Notes: generated by a model from the sequence alone, not told the origin. Positions 1 through 5,408 are shown, counted from the first letter of the stretch. The stretch is 5,463 nucleotides of DNA from an uncultured Lachnospiraceae bacterium (GCA_946533525.1 CAMNBW010000124.1:1-5463), one strand, 5' to 3'. Program-made: numbers and translations.

Positions 1-330
1 GCCGCAGGCTCGGGCTCACTTGCCGCCATCTCGGGCATTACCGGCATTTCTGGCATTACCGGCATCGCCGCAGGCTCGGGCCCACTTGCTGCCACCTCGG
101 GCACTATCGGCATTTCTGGCATGGCCGGCATCTCAACAGGTTCAGGCTCACTTGCCGTCATCTCGGGCATTGCGGGCATTTCTGGCATTACCGGCATCGC
201 CGCAGGCTCGGGCTCGCTTGCCGCCATCTCGGGCATTGCCGGCATTTCGGGCATCGTCGGCATTGCCGCAGGCTCGGGCTCACTAGCTGCCATCTCGGGC
301 ATTACCGGCATTTCTGGCATCGTCGGCATC
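1..330. repeat. Tandem 66-bp coding repeats, five units, with a degenerate sixth part-unit
   Basis: Units begin at 1, 67, 133, 199 and 265, each exactly 66 bp, and a partial, diverged copy continues from 331 to about 360. Each unit has the form gccgcaggctcgggctcac followed by alternating ggcat-type hexamers. On the minus strand it encodes 22 residues (MPxMPEMPxMPEMAASEPEP and two more, AA or VE). The period is a multiple of three, so copy-number change keeps the frame. Substitutions between units are mostly conservative (A/V/T/I after MP, AA/VE), and one unit has MPEM changed to VPEV. The array continues past the left edge, so the total copy number is unknown. Confidence 0.95.
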
Positions 331-806
331 TCCACAGGTTCAGGCGCGCTAGCCGCCGCAGGCTTCGGGCTTATTGCTTTCTTAGGTGCCCCGGCTCCTC
401 TGGCCGCACTCTTGCGTATAACAGGCTCATCCGGAAAGATTATATCTCCCGAATACTCTTCTTCACTCGGCGCCGACGGAGCAGGCTTCTGAGTTCTTAC
501 AGCCGCCTCTTTTGCCGCAGCCTTATCAGCCGCCTCCGCTACCAGTCTGGAAACGTCGCCTATTTCCATATCCGGAAGTATATTGTCCTGCAGTTTATCT
601 ACGAAATTGACATCGTCAAATTCAAAATCCTTAGCTCTGAAATCCGCTTCCGCCTCATCGTCAGTAATGGTATTCACCATTATCGGATGATCAGGAAACG
701 GCAGCACCTCCTTCGACTTCGGAACTTTATCTTCTATTACCTCATCAGGGATAAGTTCCTCCACCGCCTTAGAAAGGTCAGCTTTAAAATCCTTAAAAAA
801 ACCCAT
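1..806 (-). CDS. Met-Pro-Glu repeat protein, N-terminal part (possible bactofilin-type scaffold); truncated by window edge
   Basis: The frame is open for 268 codons from ATG at 806 to the left edge, so the C-terminus is missing. The start is secure: an AGGAGG ribosome binding site (812-817) lies 5 nt upstream, 14 nt after the deacetylase stop. Residues 1-27 begin MGFFKDFKADLSKAVEEL, a short amphipathic start with no signal peptide. Residues 28-105 are acidic and include an IMVNT segment (42-46). Residues 106-157 are Ala/Pro-rich linker. From about residue 158 a 22-residue unit repeats five times (MPxMPEMPxMPEM then AASEPEP), giving an extended, acidic, Met/Pro-rich, probably disordered tract. 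From memory, Lachnospiraceae polymer-forming (bactofilin) proteins have similar N-termini and Pro-rich linkers ahead of the beta-helical domain, so that is the favoured guess. The defining domain is not visible and the function is unproven. It is the last visible gene of a four-gene operon. Confidence 0.8.
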   Translation of the reverse strand, partial: MGFFKDFKADLSKAVEELIPDEVIEDKVPKSKEVLPFPDHPIMVNTITDDEAEADFRAKDFEFDDVNFVDKLQDNILPDMEIGDVSRLVAEAADKAAAKEAAVRTQKPAPSAPSEEEYSGDIIFPDEPVIRKSAARGAGAPKKAISPKPAAASAPEPVEMPTMPEMPVMPEMAASEPEPAAMPTMPEMPAMPEMAASEPEPAAMPVMPEMPAMPEMTASEPEPVEMPAMPEMPIVPEVAASGPEPAAMPVMPEMPVMPEMAASEPEPA

Positions 807-811
807 ACTTT

Positions 812-817
812 CCTCCT
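812..817 (-). promoter_or_regulatory. Ribosome binding site of the repeat protein
   Basis: AGGAGG on the minus strand, 5 nt before ATG at 806. It is the strongest Shine-Dalgarno sequence in the operon and fixes the start of a gene that is otherwise incomplete here. Confidence 0.85.
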
Positions 818-820
818 AAT

Positions 821-1774
821 CTATTCATCTTCGGATAATTCATATTGATGAATTACCGGAGTATCCTCATCAAAGGGCAGGATATTGCAGTCTCTCTCCC
901 TCAGGCCCTCCAGTATCTCCGGAAGGGCATCTACCGTAGATTTTTTTGCTCCCGTATCATGCAAAACGATCACTGCTGTATCGACCTTATCCACACCCTT
1001 TAGTGTATTTGATACTATTTCCTCCGCTGTATGCTGTTCCCTGGAAGCATCTCCGGGATACACATTCCAGTCATAGTATTCTATCCCACCGGCGTATAAG
1101 ATCGGTATGAAAACGCTCATATCCTGCGTTGACACTGTATTCCCGCTCCCTCCCGGAAAGCGGTAAAACGGCGTCGCTACGCCCGTCTCATTATAAATTA
1201 GATTGCGTATTTTATCAAGGTCATACTCAAAGCTTTCGGCCGAATAATACAAGTCGCTGTATACATGAGAATAAGAATGCATACCTATTGTATGTCCTTC
1301 GTCAACTATCCTTTTATAATACTGCTTTAAGCCTTCGCTTTCTTCCCCTGTCCCGCAGACGAAAAATGTGGCTTTTGCATTATACTTCTTGAGAATGTCC
1401 AGTATTTCTCCGGTATAGACCGAAGGTCCATCGTCAAAAGTGATATATACCTTCTTGCCCTCCGCCGATCCTCCGGTATCATAACGACTGGCCGTCTCCC
1501 TGACGGCAGCGTTCTCCCCATCTCCTCCCGAGGAAGCCATCTGTGTGTCTTTGTCTGTAGATATTACGGATATTCCCTCCGACATCCCCTTCTTTTCAAT
1601 AGCTTCAAGCTTCTCCGACAATTCCTCGATCCTGGCGCTCATTTCCCCCTCAGCCTTTGCGATGTCCATGAGCTTGAAAGCCAGAAACACCGATAAAATG
1701 AGGGGCAGCAAAACTATAGCGGCTATACCGGCTATTGATATAATTTTTATTATCTTATCCCTTCGAAGCTCCAA
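821..1774 (-). CDS. Membrane-anchored polysaccharide deacetylase (NodB/CE4 family)
   Basis: Predicted to remove acetyl groups from an extracellular N-acetylated glycan, most likely peptidoglycan GlcNAc. Counting from TTG at 1774 (317 aa): residues 8-36 are one transmembrane helix near a basic start, so the catalytic part is outside; 41-63 are a short charged, possibly coiled segment; 64-106 are a Ser/Gly/Asp-rich linker; about 108-300 are the NodB domain. All five CE4 motifs are present: TFDDGPS (112-118; catalytic D114, metal D115), HSYSH (166-170; metal H166, H170), RFPGGSG (205-211), DW (235-236) and LHD (271-273; H272). The enzyme should therefore be active and metal-dependent. The start is a choice: TTG at 1774 follows GAGGTGG (1778-1784), whereas TTG at 1786, four codons earlier in the same frame, has no ribosome binding site. 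No ATG precedes the membrane helix. The gene lies about 26 nt after the permease gene and 14 nt before the repeat-protein gene. The exact substrate is unknown. Confidence 0.93.
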   Translation of the reverse strand: MELRRDKIIKIISIAGIAAIVLLPLILSVFLAFKLMDIAKAEGEMSARIEELSEKLEAIEKKGMSEGISVISTDKDTQMASSGGDGENAAVRETASRYDTGGSAEGKKVYITFDDGPSVYTGEILDILKKYNAKATFFVCGTGEESEGLKQYYKRIVDEGHTIGMHSYSHVYSDLYYSAESFEYDLDKIRNLIYNETGVATPFYRFPGGSGNTVSTQDMSVFIPILYAGGIEYYDWNVYPGDASREQHTAEEIVSNTLKGVDKVDTAVIVLHDTGAKKSTVDALPEILEGLRERDCNILPFDEDTPVIHQYELSEDE

Positions 1775-1777
1775 AAT

Positions 1778-1784
1778 CCACCTC
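1778..1784 (-). promoter_or_regulatory. Ribosome binding site deciding the deacetylase start
   Basis: GAGGTGG on the minus strand ends 3 nt before TTG at 1774; its GAGG core is 6 nt away. It supports the TTG at 1774 over the in-frame TTG at 1786, whose own last base would be part of this site. Confidence 0.6.
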
Positions 1785-1800
1785 AATAATTATTAGTCCC

Positions 1801-2655
1801 TTAAACCGGTGAAATTCCCGTAAATTCAATAATAAGACCGCTTACAACCCCGATTATATACAGAAGTACCGTGAGCATTATGTCTTCTTTTCTGTCATCG
1901 TTAACCCTGAAAAGGACCAGCAGCCCCACTCCGGCTCCAACCAACAGTCCGCTCATCAGTTGTCCGAAGTTTATTATTCCTCCGAGGTAAAGCTGCGTAA
2001 TCACTACAGAGGCCGCACAGTTCGGTATAAGCCCTATAAGCCCGGTTAAAAAGCTGCCTGCAAAGGGCACTCCCGTAGTGATTGAAGCCAGGGTATCTTC
2101 ACCTATAAAGAATATGACGAGGTTGATAACAAAGGTGACTATAACGATAAACAGAAAAATATGTCCCGTATGCACCAGGGCCGGCTTCAGAATTCCTGCC
2201 TCCTCGTCATCGCAGTGGCAGTGCTCTTTTTCACACAATCTTTCTATATCTATGTTGCCCTTTTTCTTTCTTAAAAAAATATCGATTATAAATCCCCAAA
2301 CCGCCCCTATAAGCACCTTTAAGCCCAGGATCGCGGCGATTATCTTAATATCTATCTGCTCAGACAAAAAAATCGGAAGCATTTCATCCGATGTGGACAG
2401 GAATATGGCGATCAGGGTTCCGGCAGTTATGACGCGGCCTGCAAACAGATTTGCGGCTGCCGCAGAAAAGCCGCACTGAGGGAAGGCTCCGAGAAGCCCT
2501 CCTATTACAGGTCCGAAATAACCGGCCTTTGAGACGGTTGCATTAAAGCTGTCGCTGGCCTTCGACTCAATATATTCCATTATAAGATAGGTGACAAAAA
2601 GAAATGGCAGCAGCTTTAACGCATCCACCAATGTATCTGTAATTACATCCAACAT
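1801..2655 (-). CDS. Multi-pass permease, putative heavy-metal/manganese exporter (ArsP_2-like 'arsenic efflux' family)
   Basis: A 284-residue hydrophobic protein with about 8-10 membrane segments in two halves. The halves share a signature: FPQCGFSAAAANL (58-70) followed by a Gly-containing loop and a hydrophobic helix, and IPNCAASVVITQLYLGG (210-226) followed by the same pattern. These P-Q/N-C motifs (P59-C61, P211-C213) and STSDEMLP (87-94) match my memory of the family annotated as 'arsenic efflux protein' or 'putative manganese transporter' (Pfam ArsP_2). The two halves are joined by a charged loop (about 129-153) with a Cys/His cluster at C141, H145, C146, H147 and C148 followed by acidic residues, a plausible metal-binding site. 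ATG at 2655 lies 4 nt after the stop of the regulator gene, so translational coupling is likely. The true substrate is not established; the family name rests on weak functional evidence. Confidence 0.85.
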   Translation of the reverse strand: MLDVITDTLVDALKLLPFLFVTYLIMEYIESKASDSFNATVSKAGYFGPVIGGLLGAFPQCGFSAAAANLFAGRVITAGTLIAIFLSTSDEMLPIFLSEQIDIKIIAAILGLKVLIGAVWGFIIDIFLRKKKGNIDIERLCEKEHCHCDDEEAGILKPALVHTGHIFLFIVIVTFVINLVIFFIGEDTLASITTGVPFAGSFLTGLIGLIPNCAASVVITQLYLGGIINFGQLMSGLLVGAGVGLLVLFRVNDDRKEDIMLTVLLYIIGVVSGLIIEFTGISPV

Positions 2656-2659
2656 ATGA

Positions 2660-3421
2660 TCATCTGCCCTTGAAAAACTTTTCCAGCTCTTTTAAGAGTT
2701 CATCTTTCTCAATGGTTTTTAAAAGATAGCCCTCCGGCTTAAGGGCCAAAACCTTGACGACGCTCCCCTTGTCGCTCTTGCCCGTAAGAAATATTACCGG
2801 AATATTGCTCGTCTCCGAATCGTTTCTCAGCATTTCAAGAACCTGGGGTCCTGACACAACGGGCATCTCATAGTCCAGCAGGATAAGATCGACGTGATTG
2901 CCGCCCAGCAGCTTGATCGCCTGCAGGCCGGAATTAGCCATCGAGACCTTGTAGGTCCCCTTAAGCCAGCCTCTGATAAGGCCGAGATACGTTGCGTCAT
3001 CGTCCACGATAAGGATACTCTTTCTTTCTTTTTCACTGGAAGCAATTCTGAAATTCTCGGCTACGGCAAAAATGAATTTTTCATTATCAAGCGGACGCAA
3101 AAAGCTCTGTGCAACAACCTGTTTTGAAATAAATTTCTCTGCTTCCTCTATATCTTCCTTTTCTCCTATAAGGATTATCTTTTTATCGGTCTCATTCAGC
3201 CGGTCATTGATAAACTGAAAAATGGACGACTTGGTGTGTGCTCCCTGATCCAGATAGAACGCCACGACCGAGGCTCTTGCCCACTGCCCGTTGATGGCAT
3301 CCACATCTGCCCCTGTATAGAACGCCTTTATACCGGCATCCTCAAGTTTTTTCATTAAAGTCCTTATAAGAAACGACTCCTTGGAGCCTATGAGCATCAA
3401 TTCGTCATTTTTAATATCCAT
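2660..3421 (-). CDS. Response-regulator-like protein: degenerate N-terminal receiver plus canonical receiver, no output domain
   Basis: 253 residues in two alpha/beta modules. Residues 1-125 resemble a receiver fold (MLIGSKES beta-1, VVAFYLD, IILIGEKED and SFLRPLD strands) but lack the acidic pair at the start and a clear phosphoacceptor context. Residues 134-253 are a full receiver domain: acidic cluster D140-D142 in ILIVDDD, phosphoacceptor D183 in LLDYEMP, T213 in FLTGKSD, and K235 in GYLLKT. No DNA-binding or enzymatic domain follows, so it should act by protein contact, as CheY- or DivK-type proteins do. It is the first gene of the operon, with ATG at 3421 preceded by GAAAGG (3430-3435) at 8 nt spacing. 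Its partner kinase is not in the window. A role controlling the downstream permease or wall enzyme is inference. Confidence 0.9.
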   Translation of the reverse strand: MDIKNDELMLIGSKESFLIRTLMKKLEDAGIKAFYTGADVDAINGQWARASVVAFYLDQGAHTKSSIFQFINDRLNETDKKIILIGEKEDIEEAEKFISKQVVAQSFLRPLDNEKFIFAVAENFRIASSEKERKSILIVDDDATYLGLIRGWLKGTYKVSMANSGLQAIKLLGGNHVDLILLDYEMPVVSGPQVLEMLRNDSETSNIPVIFLTGKSDKGSVVKVLALKPEGYLLKTIEKDELLKELEKFFKGR

Positions 3422-3435
3422 ATCAAAAACCTTTC

Positions 3436-3605
3436 TATAGTAAACGACATTAGGCTTTGCCTAATGGCGTTTGCTGCGCCGGATTTTGGCCGCTTCAAGC
3501 GGCATATTACCTTACAAAATCCGTGGCACTAAGCGTGTGCCACTGGCACACAGTGCCCGCCGGAGGCTTTATAGTAAACGGCAGATTTATCTGACGTTTA
3601 CTATA
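3436..3605. repeat. MITE-like palindromic element with inverted ends, located in the operon leader
   Basis: The element starts with TATAGTAAACG (3436-3446) and ends with its exact reverse complement (3595-3605). A third, direct copy of the end sequence lies at 3570-3580. Almost the whole interior can fold: hairpin 1 (3439-3475), a stem 3481-3488/3515-3522 with an inner hairpin 3489-3495/3497-3503, a stem 3525-3530/3552-3557 with an inner hairpin 3535-3541/3545-3551, and hairpin 2 (3570-3605). No coding sequence fits it. It lies between the operon promoter and the first gene, so it would be transcribed as a structured leader. It may be a non-autonomous mobile element or a REP/BIME-like intergenic repeat. 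A regulatory RNA is the alternative. Further genomic copies cannot be tested here. Confidence 0.75.
3570..3605. repeat. Long near-perfect hairpin at the right end of the element
   Basis: Stem TATAGTAAACG (3570-3580) pairs with CGTTTACTATA (3595-3605). After a single g/a mismatch, CAGAT (3582-3586) pairs with ATCTG (3589-3593) around a two-base TT. No T-run follows on either strand, so it is not a normal intrinsic terminator. Confidence 0.85.
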
Positions 3606-3622
3606 AATAACCCCGCTCTTTC

Positions 3623-3650
3623 AATATATCCCAAAATAATTTTACGTCAA
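3623..3650 (-). promoter_or_regulatory. Promoter of the regulator-permease-deacetylase-repeat protein operon
   Basis: On the minus strand, -35 TTGACG (3645-3650), 16-nt spacer, -10 TATATT (3623-3628). Transcription would start near 3616, giving a leader of about 195 nt that contains the entire palindromic element. The -35 box begins 10 nt after the stop of the alkylation-repair gene. No terminator separates the two, so read-through could also feed the operon. Confidence 0.7.
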
Positions 3651-3659
3651 GAGATATAT

Positions 3660-4352
3660 CTATTTTATCTTAAGTGTCTTTAGATATTCTTTACGCTCCT
3701 CACTTATGCGCCGGCTTTCCACCGATTTTTGTATCGCCTTGTTATGCGTCCAGCTATCCAATTTACACTCTTCAAGGTATTTAACCGCACTGTCATACTG
3801 TTTTGCAAGAGCCGTAGCAAAATACCATGCGACCATCATCTTAACATAATATTCATCACTTCGTACAGCAGAAACGATTTCAAGATATTCTTCTTCAAAA
3901 TCTTCATCCAGAAAATGCTCCATCAGCATACCTATTGCAAAGCGTATCGTATAAGCTCTGTCGCTTTTTATCCACTGTCTGACCTCACTTAAGAGTTCAG
4001 TCCTGTGCTTTTTAAATATTTTGGGCGAAAGCTGGTCGCAGGTAGCCCAGTTATCTATATAAGGTAAAAATGCCTTTAACAGCTCCATGCACCTGCTATA
4101 ATCCTTTATCCTGCTGATTATAAAGGCGTGAAGCTGATTCTCTTCAAAAAAGTCATGAGGCAGTTCCTTAAGAAAATCTTCTATCGCCTCATTCATCAAA
4201 TATTCTCCGGCAAGCTTTTTAAGCTCCGGCGTTCTTACACCGATTATAGTATCCGCGGCAACAGTCGGGATAAGTTTTGACTGAAAGTCCCTGTAACCTG
4301 TATCCTGCAGCTCAAATAATTTTGCTCTGATATTATTTATTATATTACACAT
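3660..4352 (-). CDS. DNA alkylation repair protein, AlkD-like HEAT-repeat glycosylase
   Basis: 230 residues, all-helical, full length for the AlkC/AlkD (DNA_alkylation) family, whose members excise positively charged alkylated purines such as N3- and N7-alkyl bases without base flipping. Recognisable family segments are YRDFQSKLIPT (20-30), GVRTPELKKLA (38-48), LPYIDNWATCDQLSPKIFKKH (96-116, read in two parts: LPYIDNWATCD and QLSPKIFKKH), TIRFAIGMLMEHFLDEDF (135-152) and YYVKMMVAWYFATALAKQY (168-186). W102, D106, R137 and W176 fit, by spacing, the key Trp-Asp-Arg-Trp residues of Bacillus cereus AlkD (W109, D113, R148, W187), so activity is likely. ATG at 4352 matches the expected family N-terminus, but GAGG lies only 2 nt before it, and a -10 box lies just upstream. 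The gene seems to be monocistronic, between the terminator at 4399-4440 and the operon promoter. Confidence 0.93.
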   Translation of the reverse strand: MCNIINNIRAKLFELQDTGYRDFQSKLIPTVAADTIIGVRTPELKKLAGEYLMNEAIEDFLKELPHDFFEENQLHAFIISRIKDYSRCMELLKAFLPYIDNWATCDQLSPKIFKKHRTELLSEVRQWIKSDRAYTIRFAIGMLMEHFLDEDFEEEYLEIVSAVRSDEYYVKMMVAWYFATALAKQYDSAVKYLEECKLDSWTHNKAIQKSVESRRISEERKEYLKTLKIK

Positions 4353-4363
4353 ATCCTCGATCG

Positions 4364-4369
4364 AGTATA
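4364..4369 (-). promoter_or_regulatory. Candidate -10 box of the AlkD-like gene, flanked by two palindromes
   Basis: TATACT on the minus strand, 11 nt before the ATG at 4352. A start about 6-7 nt downstream would leave a leader of only a few bases. No convincing -35 box is seen. The palindrome gggattaatccc (4370-4381) fills the spacer and ctcgatcgag (4356-4365) covers the predicted start site; either could be an operator. Confidence 0.45.
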
Positions 4370-4398
4370 GGGATTAATCCCCGTCTTTATCTTATCTT

Positions 4399-4440
4399 AA
4401 AAAAGAAACAGAGCCGGACCGTGCACTGTCCGGCTCTGAT
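4399..4440 (-). terminator. Rho-independent terminator of the secreted-protein gene
   Basis: An 11-bp perfect stem, cagagccggac (4409-4419) with gtccggctctg (4428-4438), and an 8-nt loop. On the minus strand it is followed by TTTCTTTTTT (4399-4408). It ends the transcript of the gene at 4509-5153 about 70 nt after its stop. Confidence 0.92.
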
Positions 4441-4463
4441 AAAATCTTAATACTCATGATTTT

Positions 4464-4481
4464 GCAGACGAAATCGTCTGC
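4464..4481. repeat. Perfect short palindrome after the secreted-protein gene
   Basis: gcagacga (4464-4471) and tcgtctgc (4474-4481) form an 8-bp stem around two bases. It lies in the 3' untranslated region between the stop and the terminator and has no T-run. It may be an mRNA 3' stabiliser or a protein site; the function is unknown. Confidence 0.6.
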
Positions 4482-4508
4482 TCACTTGCAGAGCGTTTTC
4501 AATTCAAT

Positions 4509-5153
4509 TTAGAATACTGCTAACCAAGCTGCAGTCTCTGCAGCCAGATCAGCTGCCCTGTCTGCTGCAGCATAGTAATTATCATAAGCCTTGTTGCAAA
4601 CCTTGATAAGATCATCAGCATAATCAGCCGCATCGTTCTGCTCCTCAATAAGCGCATCAGTCTTATCAGCTAAGGCACAATACTCATCCCATAACTTATC
4701 GATCTCGCTATTGCTCTTCTCAACAACTTTGGCATACTCATACTTTGAATAAGCCTTGTTCTCATCAGCAATATAGCTGTCAACCTTATTGTAAAGACCA
4801 TTGGACTTATCTATAGCGATCTCTGCTGCCGCTTCTGCCTCTCTTGCCTCTTTCTCAAGAGCCAGAGCCTCAGTAGCTGCTCTCTCAGCCTCTTCTTTTG
4901 CTGCATAGTACTCACCCTGAGCCTTAGCAAGCTCCTCTTCGGCAATCTCTTTTTCAGCAGCACTTACAACTGCAACATCACCAGAACCTTCCTTTTCAGC
5001 CGCATCAGCAACAAGCTTTGCCATTTCAGCAGCTTCCTTTTCTGCCTGATACTTAGCCTCTGCCTCGTCAGCCGGCGTAATAGCAAATGCCGATACTGAA
5101 CCGAACATAAGTGTCATAACTCCAACAATCACTCCTACTGCAAACTTTCTCAT
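4509..5153 (-). CDS. Secreted Ala/Glu-rich helical (coiled-coil) protein of unknown function
   Basis: 214 residues. A classical signal peptide covers residues 1-24: basic MRK, hydrophobic core about 5-20, and AFA before ITPADE, giving a type I signal peptidase site near 24/25. No lipobox cysteine or LPXTG anchor is present, so the roughly 190-residue mature protein is probably released or loosely wall-associated. Residues 28-113 are rich in A, E and K with heptad-like spacing, typical of a long helix or coiled coil; 115-214 are also helical, richer in Y, D and N, with two cysteines (C159, C186) that could pair. I do not recognise a family. ATG at 5153 follows GGAGG (5163-5167) by 9 nt. It has its own promoter and terminator, so it is monocistronic and probably well expressed. 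Confidence 0.9.
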   Translation of the reverse strand: MRKFAVGVIVGVMTLMFGSVSAFAITPADEAEAKYQAEKEAAEMAKLVADAAEKEGSGDVAVVSAAEKEIAEEELAKAQGEYYAAKEEAERAATEALALEKEAREAEAAAEIAIDKSNGLYNKVDSYIADENKAYSKYEYAKVVEKSNSEIDKLWDEYCALADKTDALIEEQNDAADYADDLIKVCNKAYDNYYAAADRAADLAAETAAWLAVF

Positions 5154-5219
5154 TGTACTTTTCCTCCATAAATGTTTGTATTTTATTTTTTACGTAGAAA
5201 CACTCCGTAAATCGAAAAA

Positions 5220-5249
5220 ATTATATCACAGTCTTTTCTTTAATGTAAA
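5220..5249 (-). promoter_or_regulatory. Promoter of the secreted-protein gene
   Basis: On the minus strand: -35 TTTACA (5244-5249), 18-nt spacer, consensus -10 TATAAT (5220-5225) preceded by TG one base away (extended -10). The leader to ATG at 5153 would be about 60 nt. The -35 box is inside the gene-proximal GTTTACAT repeat. Confidence 0.8.
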
Positions 5250-5326
5250 CGAAATTGCCTCACAAAATAACCTATGTAAACCAGAAAATAACCTATGTAA
5301 ACCACTTATTATTTTATGTAAACCAA
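5243..5326 (-). repeat. Helically phased GTTTACAT direct repeats upstream of the secreted-protein promoter
   Basis: Seen on the plus strand as atgtaaac at 5243-5250, 5274-5281, 5295-5302 and 5316-5323. The spacings are 31, 21 and 21 bp, close to three, two and two turns of the helix. Two 21-bp units (5264-5284 and 5285-5305) are identical except for the last base; the unit at 5306-5326 is partly conserved. All copies have the same orientation, and the first overlaps the -35 box. The layout suggests an array of sites for a regulator binding on one DNA face. The regulator is unknown. Confidence 0.85.
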
Positions 5327-5348
5327 TGAAAGAGATCGAAAATTGTTC

Positions 5349-5377
5349 TTGACAGGTCCTCCTAAAAATGATAATAT
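5349..5377 (+). promoter_or_regulatory. Promoter of tRNA-Leu
   Basis: Consensus -35 TTGACA (5349-5354), 17-nt spacer, -10 TAATAT (5372-5377) with TG one base upstream. GATAAT at 5370-5375 is an alternative -10 with a short 15-nt spacer. It is divergent from the secreted-protein promoter and about 30 nt before the tRNA. Confidence 0.75.
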
Positions 5378-5408
5378 CTTCCTTGCGTTCAAAGACATAC
5401 AAGCGCAA

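Noticed and set aside
20..492. Two plus-strand open frames (20-286 and 121-492), one encoding a Gly/Ile/Ser/Ala repeat that looks like an antifreeze or silk-like protein
   Set aside because: They are the antisense reading of the 66-bp coding repeat. The minus strand has a proper start, a strong ribosome binding site and operon context; the plus frames have none of these.
2827..3127. Overlapping short frames on both strands inside the regulator gene
   Set aside because: They are shadows of the receiver-domain coding frame, with no start signals and no recognisable protein features.
3570..3605. Long hairpin as a terminator of the AlkD-like gene
   Set aside because: The stem is long, but no T-run follows on the minus strand (the next bases are AAAGCC), and it lies downstream of the operon promoter, where it would block that operon.
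3471..3683. Plus-strand 70-codon frame through the palindromic element
   Set aside because: It starts inside the element, has no ribosome binding site and runs antisense into the end of the AlkD-like gene.
5243..5326. CRISPR array
   Set aside because: Repeat units are only about 21 bp in total with an 8-bp core, there are no unique spacers of 30 bp or so, and no cas genes are nearby.
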